DNA from: Zygnema cylindricum
Lineage: Eukaryota; Streptophyta; Zygnematophyceae; Zygnematales; Zygnemataceae
NCBI GenBank assembly: GCA_037447655.1
Contig: JBBHKE010002185.1
Location: forward strand, 124,001-188,000
Direction of reading: 5' to 3'
Length of the DNA: 64,000 nucleotides
Every line of letters begins with the position of its first letter. The first letter of the stretch is position 1. Both the position numbers and the translations under genes were made by a program. Positions 36,815 to 48,310 of this stretch are shown here, piece after piece. A model generated the notes under the pieces. That model was not told where the DNA came from, made no database searches, and worked only from the letters and a program-made list of their open reading frames with translations.

Positions 36815-37265
36815 AACTCCCAACTTCACTGTCACACTAATTTCGGTAAGTACTGAACCGAACTCAACCAAAAATAGCTTAAGTCCTGAACAGCTCTCTC
36901 TCACAGCTGAGGCATAAAGAGGACTAAAGCTTTCTAAAAATAATAGGGACGTACCCTAATACTTCGTTCACTTCTCCATCAGGTCGTGTCAGCAATGGAA
37001 TCTATCGCGTGCGTCCTTTCTTACAATTTAATGCACGTAGGTTCATGTTCTGACGGCGAGCAGTCAAAGATTCCAAAAACACAATATCTGAAGTTGTATT
37101 GGTACATCCAGTCGCAAAATTAAAGGGGTGTCCCCATGTAATCGGTACTTTGATAAAGTATTTGGACTGTAGTGAAGATTCACCGTACTACTTTGAAGAG
37201 CGTCCCATACTTACATTTTTGTAAATATGAAAAAGCCGGCGGCCTTCTAGAAGCTTCGGCCATGG
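36815..37265. other. flank with remnant of GTCCCCATG family
   Basis: Contains GGGACGTACCCTAAT near 36946 and AAAGGGGTGTCCCCATGTAA near 37122, termini of the family seen at 25375-28294; probably a fragment cut by the retroelement that follows. No gene seen. Confidence 0.4.
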
Positions 37266-37980
37266 CTTCTTGTTAGGGTTTTTCTCGCTTCTCTTCGTGT
37301 ATCCGGCGCCAAATTGGAGTACGAGGGCTCCACAGAAAGTATTTTCAACAACCTTTCCATCAGTGGACAAATCAACGACATTCTTTTTTATTCGTTTTCT
37401 CTTAATCGGGACTGTCAATTTCGGCCAATTTTTTTGTTCCTTTTACGACCAACTCTTATCCTCTTTGCCGCCTAATTTGGTGTGCCTATAGCTAGCCATC
37501 AAGATTTTGGCCCTTACTGTCTTCATTCGTCAATTTCAGTTGAGCAACTCTTCCGTCAATTTAAGCTAACGTTGCTAAGAATTGCTTCTTACCCGGAGGC
37601 CTTTCCTTTACCATCGCTCCTACTAGGGTTTGCTGCCCTTCTCTTCATGTATCCGGCGCCAAATTTGGCGTGGGGGTACTCTAAAGAAATAATTTTTCAA
37701 GACCTTTATATTAGTGGAAAAATCAGCAACGTCCATTTTCTCGTTTTTACTGGTTGGATCTGCCAATTTCAATCGTTTTCCTTTCTTGCTTTTGTGCCCA
37801 TCTTTGACCACGTTTGCAGCCCAATTTGGCGTGCCATCAATCAACCATCTATAATTCTGCAATTGCTAATTCCATCCGTCAACATCAACTCGTTTTGTGG
37901 AGAACTGCTTTTTCATCTACGACCTTCCGGCAACCTCGACCATTGCTCCTTGTTAAGCCTACTTAATTCGACCATGGCTC
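37266..37980 (+). repeat. tandem 5' monomers of the non-LTR element
   Basis: The block CTT.CT.CTAGGGTTT...CTTCTCTTC.TGTATCCGGCGCC starts at 37266 and again at 37615 (349 bp later); downstream matches continue through GTGGACAAATCA / GTGGAAAAATCA. A third, weaker start (CCATTGCTCCTTGTTAAG) is at about 37936 and a fourth trace (CCATGGCTCTTTGCTAA) at about 37972. They precede the ORF, as promoter monomers do in some LINE families. Confidence 0.6.
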
Positions 37981-38039
37981 TTTGCTAACCCTTCTTCATT
38001 GGAGTTTTTCATCCTCTATTACCCTAGATCTCGTCCTCC

Positions 38040-41000
38040 ATGGCCCCTCAAAAGCGGTGTGCGTCTCGATCACCGTCTCCCTCTACTTTTGATCGCGCGC
38101 GACCTCGACTCGGCGAGTCAGTTGAGCCCCCTCCCCCACTCATGCCAAACTCCTAGGCTGAGCCTCTCCCTCACTTGTCTTCCCTTTCATTAGGTCATTT
38201 GCCAACATTCTACTTGTATAAAGACCCTTCCAAAACTTCATCCGCTACCACTAACTCAACCACACATGGGGCCGTCAACCCTCCACCCGCAACAACTCTT
38301 AATCCTTTTCCATCTGTTTCCATATAACATGCACATTCCCTTCCCCACACTAGCCGTTATCGCCCTACACAGCTTCGGGCACAATCCCACCTTCCACTTT
38401 CTACCTCTCTTTCACCAATGCTATCATCACAACCCCCGCCTCCTCTTGGTTATCCATTTGTCCCAAATGAGGGTCCATCAAGCCAAACATCAACTCATTC
38501 ACCTTCGACCCCTTTATCTCCGACACCTCTCGTTGGGGAAACGACATTAACTCACGTCCCCAACACGAGGCCTTCTTGAGTCCCTTGCCCTGGGTGTGGC
38601 AAGTTATATGCCGCAGGGGCGGGTGTCACACGACATTCAAAAGCATGCCCGAGGACCAAGGCCAATATCCCCTCTTGTTCTCTAGAACATCCTATGCACC
38701 CTCTTCTTCGTCGTCACCCATCTCCGTCTAATTGGCAGTTTGTTCGTCGCCTTGACGTTTTTGCGAGCTATCACTTGGGTTACCCGCGTCCGCGTCTTTA
38801 CACCCGTATTCCCCATCATCTTTGAGAATCTATTCAAACGGCTTTGCGACTTCTTTTGGATTTATTCGCTAACGATGTTTCAAATGAAGCCACGTGGCAC
38901 CTTCTATTCATTTTTCGGCTTTGGGTTCTAATTTTGCCACCCCGAGGGGGAGCTAGTGGAGCTCGTGCGACAAGGGCTCGGTGTCAACGTTTTCTGCGTG
39001 GCGATTGGGAGTCTTTATAACAAGAACACAAAGATCGTGTATTGGCCAATCTGTCTCACCTCCACCACGTCGCGCCCCATTACCGCGTTCTACCACTAAA
39101 CTCCACCGAGCTATACTTCTTGGTCGTTCAAGGGAATTTTCTCGGGCTGCGCGAGCTCTTCGACCTTTCACACCTTCTCCATCTTTGGAGGCAACTGTTG
39201 ACGCATTGCGTTTGCTCCACCCTCTTGCACCTAACGATATCTTCTTCTTCGTTGAAGGGCATGATCCTCTTGAATCATTTGATTTCGATCGTGAAGCCTT
39301 TACCAAGGCGCTCATCAAGTCCCCTCACCTTTCGCCGCGATGTCCCTTTGGGATGGTATATGAGTTACTTCGTGATATCTTTCTTCTTAAGACCCGTTCC
39401 CAAGGTTTCGACCTCTTTTTTAAGGAAGCCTCTGAGGTGGCTCGTGGACACGTTCCCCATAGTGTTGTACTCCTTCTTTCTACCGTTTAACTTGTGGTTG
39501 TTTTTAAGCCTATTGGGGGGATCCGTCCAATCGCTATTGGTGATTAATTATACCGCTTGGTGGCCCGTGCTATTTGCATTAAACTCCAAGGAGCGTTTCA
39601 CGACCATTTTTTGCATCATCAATTTGGTGTCGCTACGAAAAGGGGTTGTGAGGCGGTTGTCCATGGTTTGCGAACTGTTTAGATCTTCATCCAAATTGGG
39701 TGGTTCTTCAAGTGGATGTGGCTAACGCCTTCAATACCATTAATCGTAATTTTATTTTCCGAGAGCTACGACATGCACCTTCACCTATCAACCAATTGTT
39801 TCGTTTTGTTTGGGATTTCTATGCTCGCCCCAGCTCGTTACTTTTTCCTATTGGGGGTCCTTTGGGTGATGTTACCACTCTAGAGTGCGCAACCGGCACA
39901 CGCCAAGGTGATCCTTTAGGGGCACCTATTTTTGCTTTGGCCCATTTTCGCGCATTACGAGCGTCAGCTACAGCCTTCCCTGGTTGTTTATACCCTTCTA
40001 TTACAGATGACACGCATATCGTGGGTCCGCCAGATCAAGTTCTTCTTGCTTTCTCTCATTTTGCGTATCAACTTCATCGAATCGGGCTCTCAGTTTAACC
40101 ATCTAAGTGTGTGGTTTGGTGCTCACGAGGCTTGCCGTCGGATTGCCCGCTCCCAATTGGTTTTCGTCTTGCATCTCTAGATGAGGGTATAAAGGCTTTA
40201 GGTTGTCTTATTGGTGCTCATTCTTTTACCAACCAGGTCGTTCAGGATGCGCTGTTGGAGGACCTTTCTCATAGCGACGACCTCCCTAAACTGCCGGACT
40301 CACAAGTGGCGTTTTCGATCTTGATCCGTTGTTTTGCTCAGCGCCCTCTTTGTCTTGCGCGGACTTTACCACCCACGACTTCTTTTTTGTCCTCCCTTAA
40401 GGATTTTGATGACACTCTTTTGGGTGTGCTTCACCACTTTATTGGCTATGGGATTTTTTATCGTCCGGAGGGGCCACTCACTCGTTAACAAGCCAACCTC
40501 CCAATTTCTAACGGCGGGTTAGGTTTGATTTCCATGGCCAAAGTTGCGCCAGCAGCATACCTGGGTAGTTGGGCCTTGGTGGTTCCTACCATCACTTCTC
40601 GTTTCAATGTGGATGAAGTTCCTATTTTGGCGCAAGGTGTCTCTAAGGTGGTGGATGGGCAATTTCCATTTCAACAAGCTCTCCTTTCAGCTCGTGCGCT
40701 ATTACCCCCTGACGCTCAAAACTAGGTTCCACCTTTCCAATCTCTCATGGCCGACATTAACTTCGAACTTCAACAACGCATATCTGAGCAAACGGTCGTC
40801 GCTGATTTGCAAACCTCTTGGAGGCGCTACCTTCTGCTGAAGCTCTTGCTTGTTTACGTTCGTGTTCTGGACCTGGAGTTGGTGCATGGCTACAATCGAC
40901 ACCAACCTTTTCGACAATCTGTCTATCACCGGACCAGTTTACTTCTGCTCTACGTTTGCGGTTGGGTTTGCTTCACCCTCCGCTTTTAGGGGGGCCTCGG

Positions 41001-41407
41001 TGCGTTTGCAATCAAACCATTGATGTTGAAGGAATCCATTTGCTTCGTTGCTCGCATGGGGGGGAACGGACTGTCGTCCATGATTTGGTGCGAGATGCAA
41101 TTGGTGCCATTGGCGCCGAGGCGAGATGAACAGTCAAACGTGAGGTTTCTCATATTCTTCCACCTCGACCCCAATACAAGGGTTGTCGGAGCCCTCGGGT
41201 TGACTTGGTTTTCCTTCATGGTGCTGGGAGGACGCTTGGCGATGTGGATCCGACTGGGTCACACATTTCATCTCGCGCGGCTTCGCATACTGCTGTGGCG
41301 GCTCGTGACGTAGCAACTTCAAAGGAAAAAGACTACGCTCACCGCGACCCGTTGGACTAGTTTGTTCTTTTTGCAGTTGAGATTTTTGGTTCTTTGGACA
41401 AGTCTTT
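38040..41407 (+). pseudogene. non-LTR ORF: finger, reverse transcriptase, start of endonuclease
   Basis: Start ATG at 38040 (MAPQKRCASRSPSPSTFDRA), Pro/Ser-rich N-terminus with a stop, then a finger CPGCGKLYAAGAGVTRHSKA followed by C (about 38585-38650), then a basic region with PPRGGASGARATRAR. RT motifs: KPIGGIRPIAIGD (about 39500), LQVDVANAFNTINR (39703 on), TGTRQGDPLGAPIFALA, and DDTHIVGPP (the catalytic DD). C-terminal knuckle CVCN...EGIHLLRCSHGGE (about 41000-41065) and RVDLVFLHG...GDV of the nuclease. Stops (around 38157, 38327, 39547, 39678, 41359) and frameshifts mean it is dead. Confidence 0.8.
41403..41407. repeat. target site duplication TCTTT, left of E6
   Basis: TCTTT here and at 47846-47850 flank E6 exactly at its LTR ends. 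Five bp is usual for copia integrase. Confidence 0.9.
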
Positions 41408-42456
41408 TGAAACTCTGAGACCTCCATAAGTCCTCAGGTGGACAGTTTCCAAGAAGCCTCTAGGATAATCCTGACCCCTTTGTGTTTAAGCAAAAATAAC
41501 TGCCACCCTGGCAGACAAATACTCTGACCACCTGCACCCCTGTGAAGGGAAGACTCCTCTGAGTCGATAGCAAAAAGAATTTCTGAATTTGCTCCCCTGA
41601 ACAGTAAGTTATGGAGGGTCAAAGTTGACCTTTTGTACAGAAGCTCTTTGGGAGAGAGGGTCCTATCTTCTAATTTTTTTTCTAAGTCCTATCTCTCTCA
41701 CAGACTCTATCTACTGATGTACGGAACCAATCAGAATTGAGTTCCGTACGCAAAAGTACAACTGCCAGTGTACTTTATGTACGGACATTGTATGACATGG
41801 CTTAAATGTCCACACGTGGAATGTCCGGATTCGCTCCTTTAATCCTCGGAGATGCCGCGCTCCAATGTAGCATCGCCACGTGTCATCCGATATGGCGATG
41901 CCCACAAACCGCCGCATTTGGCTTCCGCGATCTCGGCGCTAATTCCGGTCGTCCGATTAAACTCGCATTTGATCGTAGCCGTAATAAATACATGCGCGGT
42001 ATTTGTTTCGCTTACGAAATCAATGCGCGGTATTGATTTCTTATCCGTACCGCAATTCGTACTTTTACACTACCATATCTATGTATCTCGTTAACTGTTA
42101 TAGTTAAATGATTTATCCCACGTGTAAATGTATAAATAATTATCGTACTATATACTATGTAACACTACTTCTAGACTTAACGGCTAAGGCTACCGGCTAT
42201 CTACTCTCTGTTGGCCGGCAGGTACCAGGATCAAATCCTGTCGCCGGCATATACCTTTTAGTAATTAATCCCCTAACTAATATAAATTTCCCGTAAACCT
42301 CAGGATAGCCTAGGTAGCCATGGCTCTAGCTTCCTCTCCAATTTCTCAGTGAATGTGACAAGTTTGAGAGTTGGAAAGAGAAGTTAGAGGTAGACAGCCT
42401 CGGCTTCATTATTTCTATTCAGACCTATAAAATACTAAAAACCATTAATTTCTACA
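41408..42456 (-). repeat. 3' LTR of E6
   Basis: 1,049 bp; on minus it runs TGTAGAAATTAATGG ... CAGAGTTTCA. It contains the tRNA-like block at 42172-42250 and an imperfect hairpin (GTACGCAAAAGTAC 41746-41759 with GTACTTTATGTAC 41770-41782). Confidence 0.95.
42172..42250 (+). other. tRNA-like block in E6 3' LTR, antisense to LTR
   Basis: Plus strand: TAGACTTAACGGCTAAGG (42172-42189, A-box-like) and GGATCAAATCC (42228-42238, B-box-like), followed by a tRNA-like 3' end CTGTCGCCGGCA. A matching 5' acceptor strand is not seen. Confidence 0.55.
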
Positions 42457-42469
42457 CTCCCTTTATTTT

Positions 42470-45400
42470 CTAGTCAATCTTTAATTTCAGACCACACTTC
42501 TCCCTGCACAAAATTAACTTAGGGGAAGGCACAGGTTTGGTCATCATATCTGCTACCATCTCACTATCTGGTCGGTACTCTAAACTGATTATTTTGTTTT
42601 CTACTTTCTCTCTAACAAAGCTGAGTCTGATGTCCATGTGTTTGGCTTTAAAATGATGTTTAGGATTGGCAGAAATAGCTATTGCTGCCTGATTATCACA
42701 AAATATTTTCTGCACACCACTCTTAAGATGACCAAGTTCACCAAGTAAAGACTTGACCCACATCAATTCTTTTACAGCAGAGCAAGAGGCCATATACTCA
42801 ACCTCCATGGTGGACTGAGCAATAACCTTTTGCTGTTTGCTACTCCAACAGCAAGCCCCATCACCCACATATAATACATATACAGAAATGCATCTCCTAC
42901 CATAACTAGCATCACTCCAAGTAGTGATGTCAGTATTCTCCCCAACCAAATGCAACCATAGATCCCTAGTTCCTATCAAGTATCTAAGGACTCTCTTAGC
43001 TGCCTCCCAATCCCTCTTAGTGGGAGAATTTAGACTTCTACTCAGCACTCCTACAGCTGCAGCTAAATCCGGCCGGGTACAATTCATAAAATAGATTAGA
43101 CTTCCCACTACTTGCCTGTAAGGAATAGTCTGCATGAACTTCTGTTCATCAAGAGATAATTCCTCGTCTAAGACTATGACTCCTTCTTCCTCACTCCCCT
43201 CACTTCCCTTCTTCAATTCCATTGGAGTTGTACAACTATTAGCTTTATCCATTTGAAATTTTTCAAGCTTGTTCCCTATTGCTTCTTTTTGAGTCAATCT
43301 TATAATTTTTCTTTTTCGGTCTCTCTCTACTTGAATTCCCAAAATATATTTTGCTTCCCCCATATCCTTCATTTCAAATCTCCCCTTAAGATCGGTTTTC
43401 AGTTTATTAATTTTTTCCATTGATTTACTTAAAACAAGCAAATCATCAACATAAATTGCAATAAATATAAAACCTTCCTCATCTTCGAAAACATAGATTG
43501 AGTGATCTGAGCTGATCCGGATATATCCCAAACCGGTAAGAAACTCATCAAGCTTCTTATTCCATTGTCGAGGCACCTGTTTCAAACCATAAAGAGATTT
43601 AATCAACCGGCATACCTTACCCTCCTCTCCTTCTTCCACAAACCCTTCGGATTGTCGCATGAAGATCTCCTCTTCCAATTCTCCATGCAAAAAGGCTGTT
43701 TTGATGTCCATCTGGTGCACTTCCATGTCTTCCGCTGCTGCCAGGCTGAGAAGTATGCGGACGGAGGGAAATCTGACCACCGGGGCAAAGGTTTCCTCGT
43801 AGTCAATTCCCTCCTTTTGTGTAAATCCCTTTGCCACTAGTCGGGCCTTGTAGCGCTCGATTGTGTTATCTGGGTTCAGTTTTAATTTGAAAACCCACTT
43901 ACAACCGATTGGTTTTCGGTTAGGTGGACAATCCACCAGATCCCAAGTATCGGCTGCCATAATTGAGGCCATCTCTTCATTGATGGCTGTCTTCCACCAA
44001 TTTCTTTCTAGACAAGTCATCGCCTCTCCATAAGTTTGAGGTTCATCTTGATGAGATAGTTTAGTTACCTTGTTATTAACCTGTTTTTCTTGCAGTCTTT
44101 TACTACTTCTCCTTCCCCCCTCAAAATTTGAGGCGGGAATAGATGGTTCTCGTGGATTCTTTCGAACAAACTCGGTTTCTCCCCTATCCCTTGATTCTGA
44201 ATCAATTTCCACCACGTCTTCCGCTTCGGGTAGAGTTGTCACTAGAGTTTCCACAGCCGAGTCCTTTTCGGTCTGATTTGTACCTGCAAGAATGTCATCG
44301 TCTCTAAAACGTGGATAGTTAGGAAGCTCAAAGTCATCAGAATTTCTTGACTCAAATCTGATTTTTACTGACTTCGTATATTTGAAGGGATCCACAGACT
44401 TTCCTTCATCCATAACTACTAGATGTTTTACTAAGATTATATATTCCCTTTTTAAATCATAAACTCTATATCCTTTAACATCTTCATCATACCCTAATAA
44501 GTATCCCGGTTTTCCTTTAGGATCTAGCTTCCAATTAGACCGATCTGTATCTAGACTGAATACTTGACTGCAGAAAACCTTTAAGTGAGATATGTCTGGT
44601 TTTCGGCCTGTCCATCTCTCATAAGGTGTTTAATCTTTTATAGCTGAAGTAAGAACTCTATTTTTGAGATAATTAACACAGTTCATTGCTTCTGCCCAAA
44701 ATCTTTTTCCTATCTTTTTATCTGACAACATACTTCTAGCACTATCACTTAGTGTTCTATTTAACCTTTCAGCTACCCCATTCTGTTCAGGATTTTTTGG
44801 AACTGTCTTTTGGTGTTGGATCCTATCTTCCCTCAGAAAATCCTCAAACTGGTTAGAAGTATACTCTCCACCATTGTCACTCTTTACTCTCTTGATTCGA
44901 GTTTCATGGAATTTTTCGCTCCATGCTTTATATTGTCTAAAACAATCCTCAGCTTCTGACTTGCTTTTCAAAAAATACACCCGGGAATACCGAGACCAAT
45001 CATCAGTTATAGTCATCATAAATCTCTTCCCCCCCGGTGAGGGCACTTTAGCCGGTCCCCAAATATCTGTGTGTACTAGATCTAGAAGTTTTTCTCCTTT
45101 ATAGGTGGTTGTTTTAGGAAAGGGTAATCTGTGTGTTTTACCTTGAGCACACCCACTACAATCACTTATATCATCACTCTCACTGAACTGAATCCCTTCC
45201 ACCACTCCGATCTTTTTCATCTCTCTTAACTCATCTAGATTCACATGCCCAAGTCTCTTATGCCACATCATAATATCATGAACACCAGCATAATAAAGTT
45301 TCTTTATGTCATTACTTAAGATCAACCTAAACATCCCATGGCTACCTTTCTCAGCAATGAAATAGACATCCTCCTCAAAACTAGCAGTAAAGACTCCTTC

Positions 45401-45889
45401 CCTAGTGCTAGTGAAAAAACCCTTATCATCCAATACTGATGTAGAGATAAGGTTTTTGTTCAGCTCCGGAATAAACAATACATCGGAGAATGTTAATATG
45501 TATGTCTTTCCTTCTACTAACACTTTCAAATCTACTGATCCTACAAGAGTAGTGGTGAATATCCTCCCATCCCCGTACTCTATCTCTACGGTGGGAATCT
45601 TTCTTATCTTAGTGAACAGGTGCCTATCCTTACACATGTGCATTGAGGCACCTGAATCTATAATCAAGCCTGCTTCACCTTTCAATCCACCGTAAGCACA
45701 TTTCTTCCTTCGTGGAATTTCAACCTCAGTGTTCGCCTCCAACTCCTCATCCAAAAGGAGCTCATCGTCCTCGTCCTCGGATTCCGCCTCAAGTACCTGT
45801 GTGACAAGGGCCTTTTTCTTTCCTCTCGGGGTTCCACCGGTCTGCCCCTCCTTTAACCGAAGCTCGGTTAGCTTAGTGCACTCTGCCAT
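42470..45889 (-). pseudogene. copia pol of E6, one in-frame stop
   Basis: One reading frame of 1,140 codons from zinc-knuckle end (MAEC) to RNase H, interrupted only by a stop at 44630-44632. Protease active site LIIDSGASMHMC (Asp at residue 78), pre-integrase MWHKRLGHVNLDELREMKK, integrase HTDIWGP, KSDNGGEYTS, PEQNGVAERLNRTLSD, linker RRSSKRLQEKQ, RT MDIKTAFLHGELEEEIFMRQ and YVDDLLVLSK, RNase H SDASYG, STMEVEYMA, DNQAAIAISANPKHHFKAKH. In RNase H a few residues (GDAPM-like) between SDASYG and RRC are missing, an in-frame deletion. A one-base loss near 45897 separates it from gag. Probably inactive but recently so. Confidence 0.95.
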
Positions 45890-46791
45890 ATAGTGCCCGG
45901 TTTCTTACAAAAATGACATAACCCTTTGGGAGCCCTTGGTTCGAACTCGTCAACCTGTTTTTTCTGCTCCCTACCCCCATAGTTTCCGACTGGTTTTTGG
46001 GAATCCTTGTTCCTCTAATCGGTCGCTATTGCCAAGGCTTGGCCACTCTTTCCTCCCCTTCGGATCTCAATCGTATTCTCTCGAACGAGAATCATCCCTA
46101 CCACTGAGTTCCATATCCACCTTGAGTCAAGCAAGTCCTGCACACGGTTGACTATGTTCTCGAACTCATCAGGTAACTTCATCAGTAAACAGTTAACCTT
46201 TTCTTTTTCACTAAAATCTTTTCCCGCACTCTCTAGCTCCATGAAGAGTGTGGCAAGCTCATTGCAAAAATCGAACATATTTCCCCCTTTGTATACATAC
46301 TCCTTAACTTTCTGATCAGCCAACTGTTGTTGTTGAATCGTACCACTTCGGTACATCTCTATGAGAGCCATCCAAAGATCGGATGCCCTTTCTACCTGCA
46401 AATGAGGACATGCAAGTCCTTGAGTGAGATGGCGTAGGATGAAGTGCTTTGCCGCCATATTGTTGAAGTCCCAGGTTTCAGTATCATTCTCCTCGTTCCT
46501 CGGAATAGGTGACATGAACGTCGAACCAGTTGCTATTGGTGTGGTCGCCTCCTTCTCCTTTCCTTTGTCCACCACCTCTCCTTCCTTTGTTTCCTCCGTT
46601 GAAGGTGAATCCTCTTTCCTGGTGAATCTGCTTCCTCCAAACCCTGGAGGAATTCCAAGACTTGATGGACGCCCCAATCGTCCACTCACTATCCCCCAAA
46701 ACCTTTTTTCGCATAGAGCTCCTATCATCATACTTTCCCAGTATATGAAGCCAGTTCCATTAAAGATTGGTACCCTAGAGGGTGGGCCCAT
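45890..46791 (-). pseudogene. copia gag of E6
   Basis: Open 46791-46015 from MGPPSRVPIFNGTGFIYWESMM, with an Glu/Lys/Thr-rich insert and the gag body (LACPHLQVERASDLWMALIE, DQKVKEYVYKGGNMFDFCNE, LLMKLPDEFENIVNRV). After a stop at 46015-46017 the same frame continues to the zinc knuckle CHFCKKPGH, then a one-base deletion moves to the pol frame. Comparison with E4 (QQVTGPPSRIS) shows the first 20-30 gag residues and the leader with primer-binding site are missing: the LTR joins directly to the codons for VMGPPS. Confidence 0.85.
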
Positions 46792-46795
46792 AACC

Positions 46796-47845
46796 TGAAA
46801 CTCTGAGACCTCTATAAGTCCTTAGAGTGGACAGCTTCCAAGAAGCCTCTAGGATAATCCTGACCCCTTTGTGTTTAAGCAAAAATAACTGCCACCCTGG
46901 CAGACAAATACTCTGACCACGTGCACCTTTGTGAAGGCAAGAATCCCTTGAGTCGATAGCAAAAAGAATATCTGAATTTGCTCCCCTGGGCTGTAAGTTA
47001 TGGAGGGTCAAAGTTGACCTTTTGTACAAAAGCTCTTTGGGAGACAGGGTCCTATCTTCTAATTTTTTTTCTAAGTCCTATCTCTCTCACAGACTCTATC
47101 TACTGATGTACGGAACCAATCATAATACAGTTCCGTACGCAAAAGTACAGCTGCCGGTGTACTTTATGTACCGACATTGTACGACATGGCCTAAATGTCC
47201 ACACGTGGAATGTCCGGATTCGCTCCTTTAATCCTCGGAGATGCCGCGCTCCAATGTAGCATCGCCACGTGTCATCCGATATGGCGATGCCCACAAACCG
47301 CCGCATTTGGCTTCTGCGTTCTCGGCGCTAATTCCGGTCGTCCGATTAAACTCGCATTTGATCGTAGCCGTAATAAATACATGCGCGGTATTTGTTTCGC
47401 TTACGAAATCAATGCGCGGTATTGATTTCTTATCCGTACCGCAATTCGTACTTTTACACTACCATATCTATGTATCCCGTTAACTGTTATAGTTAAATGA
47501 TTTATCCCACGTGTAAATGTATAAATAATTATCGTACTATATACTATGTAACACTACTTCTAGACTTAACGGCTAAGGCTACCGGCTATCTACTCTCTGT
47601 CGGCCGGCAGGTACCAGGATCAAATCCTGTCGCAGGCATATACCTTTTAGTAATTAATCCCCTAACCAATATAAATTTCCCGTAAACCTCAGAATAGCCT
47701 AGGTAGCCATGGCTCTGACTTCCTCTCCAATTTCTCAGTGACTGTGACAAGTTTGAGAGTTGGAGAGAGAAGTTAGAGGTAGACTGCCTTGGCTTCTTTA
47801 TTTCTATTCAGACCTAGAAAATACTAAAAACCATTAATTTCTACA
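46796..47845 (-). repeat. 5' LTR of E6
   Basis: 1,050 bp, same boundaries as the 3' LTR; differences include CATAATACAG versus CAGAATTGAG around 47122 and the 46930-46990 stretch. The tRNA-like block lies at 47561-47639 (A-box-like 47561-47578, B-box-like 47617-47627). Confidence 0.95.
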
Positions 47846-47850
47846 TCTTT
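47846..47850. repeat. target site duplication TCTTT, right of E6
   Basis: Second copy of the TCTTT repeat flanking E6. Confidence 0.9.
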
Positions 47851-48085
47851 CGATGAATTTCTTCGTCTGTGTGCACGACAAACGTTTGAATCTCGGGGTA
47901 TGGGGAGTCCTCCACTGTGTCTCTTGGTTGCGTTTTATCGTCAACGTGTCTTAATTGCACTTCAGTGGGCGCAAGCCTCGGCTCTCCTTCGCCGTAGCAC
48001 ACTAGCTGATGACAGGCGTGGTCTTCCCGACCTTCCACCAAGGGACGCGGTTCACATCCATGATCTCCGTGGTTGTGGACCCTAG
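47851..48085 (+). pseudogene. end of the non-LTR ORF, continuation after E6
   Basis: Encodes DEFLRLCARQTFE-like sequence followed by MGSPPLCLLVAFYRQRVLIA and RRGLPDLPPRDAVHIHDLRG to a stop at 48083-48085. It matches the copy 2 C-terminus (GSPSVSVLTSFFRQRFSVAL, FLELPPRAPLLFGDLHCC). Removing E6 plus one TCTTT restores the frame across the junction. Confidence 0.85.
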
Positions 48086-48310
48086 TTTGTTTATGGATAA
48101 ACTAGTCTAGGTTTTTTCCTTTTGTAAGCGGTCTAACTCTAGTATTGTTTTGTCTTGGTTCTTTGCTCTTGTTACTATTGTTCTGTTTCATTTCAGTTTT
48201 TAGGCGTTGCCTACTTTCTTGTGACTCTTGTAGTCTCCAAAAGCTTTGTTTTTTCGTTTTACCCCTTTTGTACTCAGATGGTTTTACTATCGTAATTTTT
48301 GCAATAAAGG
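48086..48310 (+). other. 3' UTR of non-LTR copy 1
   Basis: T-rich non-coding tail. Its last 40 bp (ACTCAGATGGTTTTACTATC, then AATAAAG) are shared with the 3' end of copy 2, which places the element end near 48310. An AATAAA lies at the very end. Confidence 0.65.

Larger units (their letters stand above)
41408..47845 (-). mobile_element. Ty1/copia retrotransposon E6, nearly complete
   Basis: Two LTRs of about 1,050 bp in the same orientation, gag and pol between them on the minus strand, a polypurine tract (42457-42473, GGGAG on minus) and 5 bp duplications TCTTT. It splits the C-terminal nuclease frame of the non-LTR element, which resumes at 47851. The LTRs differ at a number of positions, so insertion is not brand new. 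The leader between the 5' LTR and gag is missing, see gag entry. Confidence 0.95.
37266..48310 (+). mobile_element. non-LTR-type retroelement with endonuclease domain (copy 1), interrupted by E6
   Basis: Consists of 37266-41407 plus 47846-48310; E6 sits between. Order: 5' tandem monomers, ORF start at 38040 with a CCHC-type finger, reverse transcriptase, C-terminal CCHC knuckle, PD-(D/E)XK-like endonuclease, 3' UTR ending TTTTTGCAATAAAGGTC. The 3' UTR end (CTCAGATGGTTTACTATCG, then AATAAAG) is shared with copy 2 at 62646. No LTRs. Finger, RT, knuckle and nuclease in this order are the R2-like layout of non-LTR elements; clade assignment is inference. Confidence 0.7.

Noticed and set aside
42172-42250. 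Possible genuine tRNA gene
   Set aside because: A and B boxes and a plausible 3' end are present, but there is no pairing 5' acceptor strand and it is contained in an LTR and duplicated with it.
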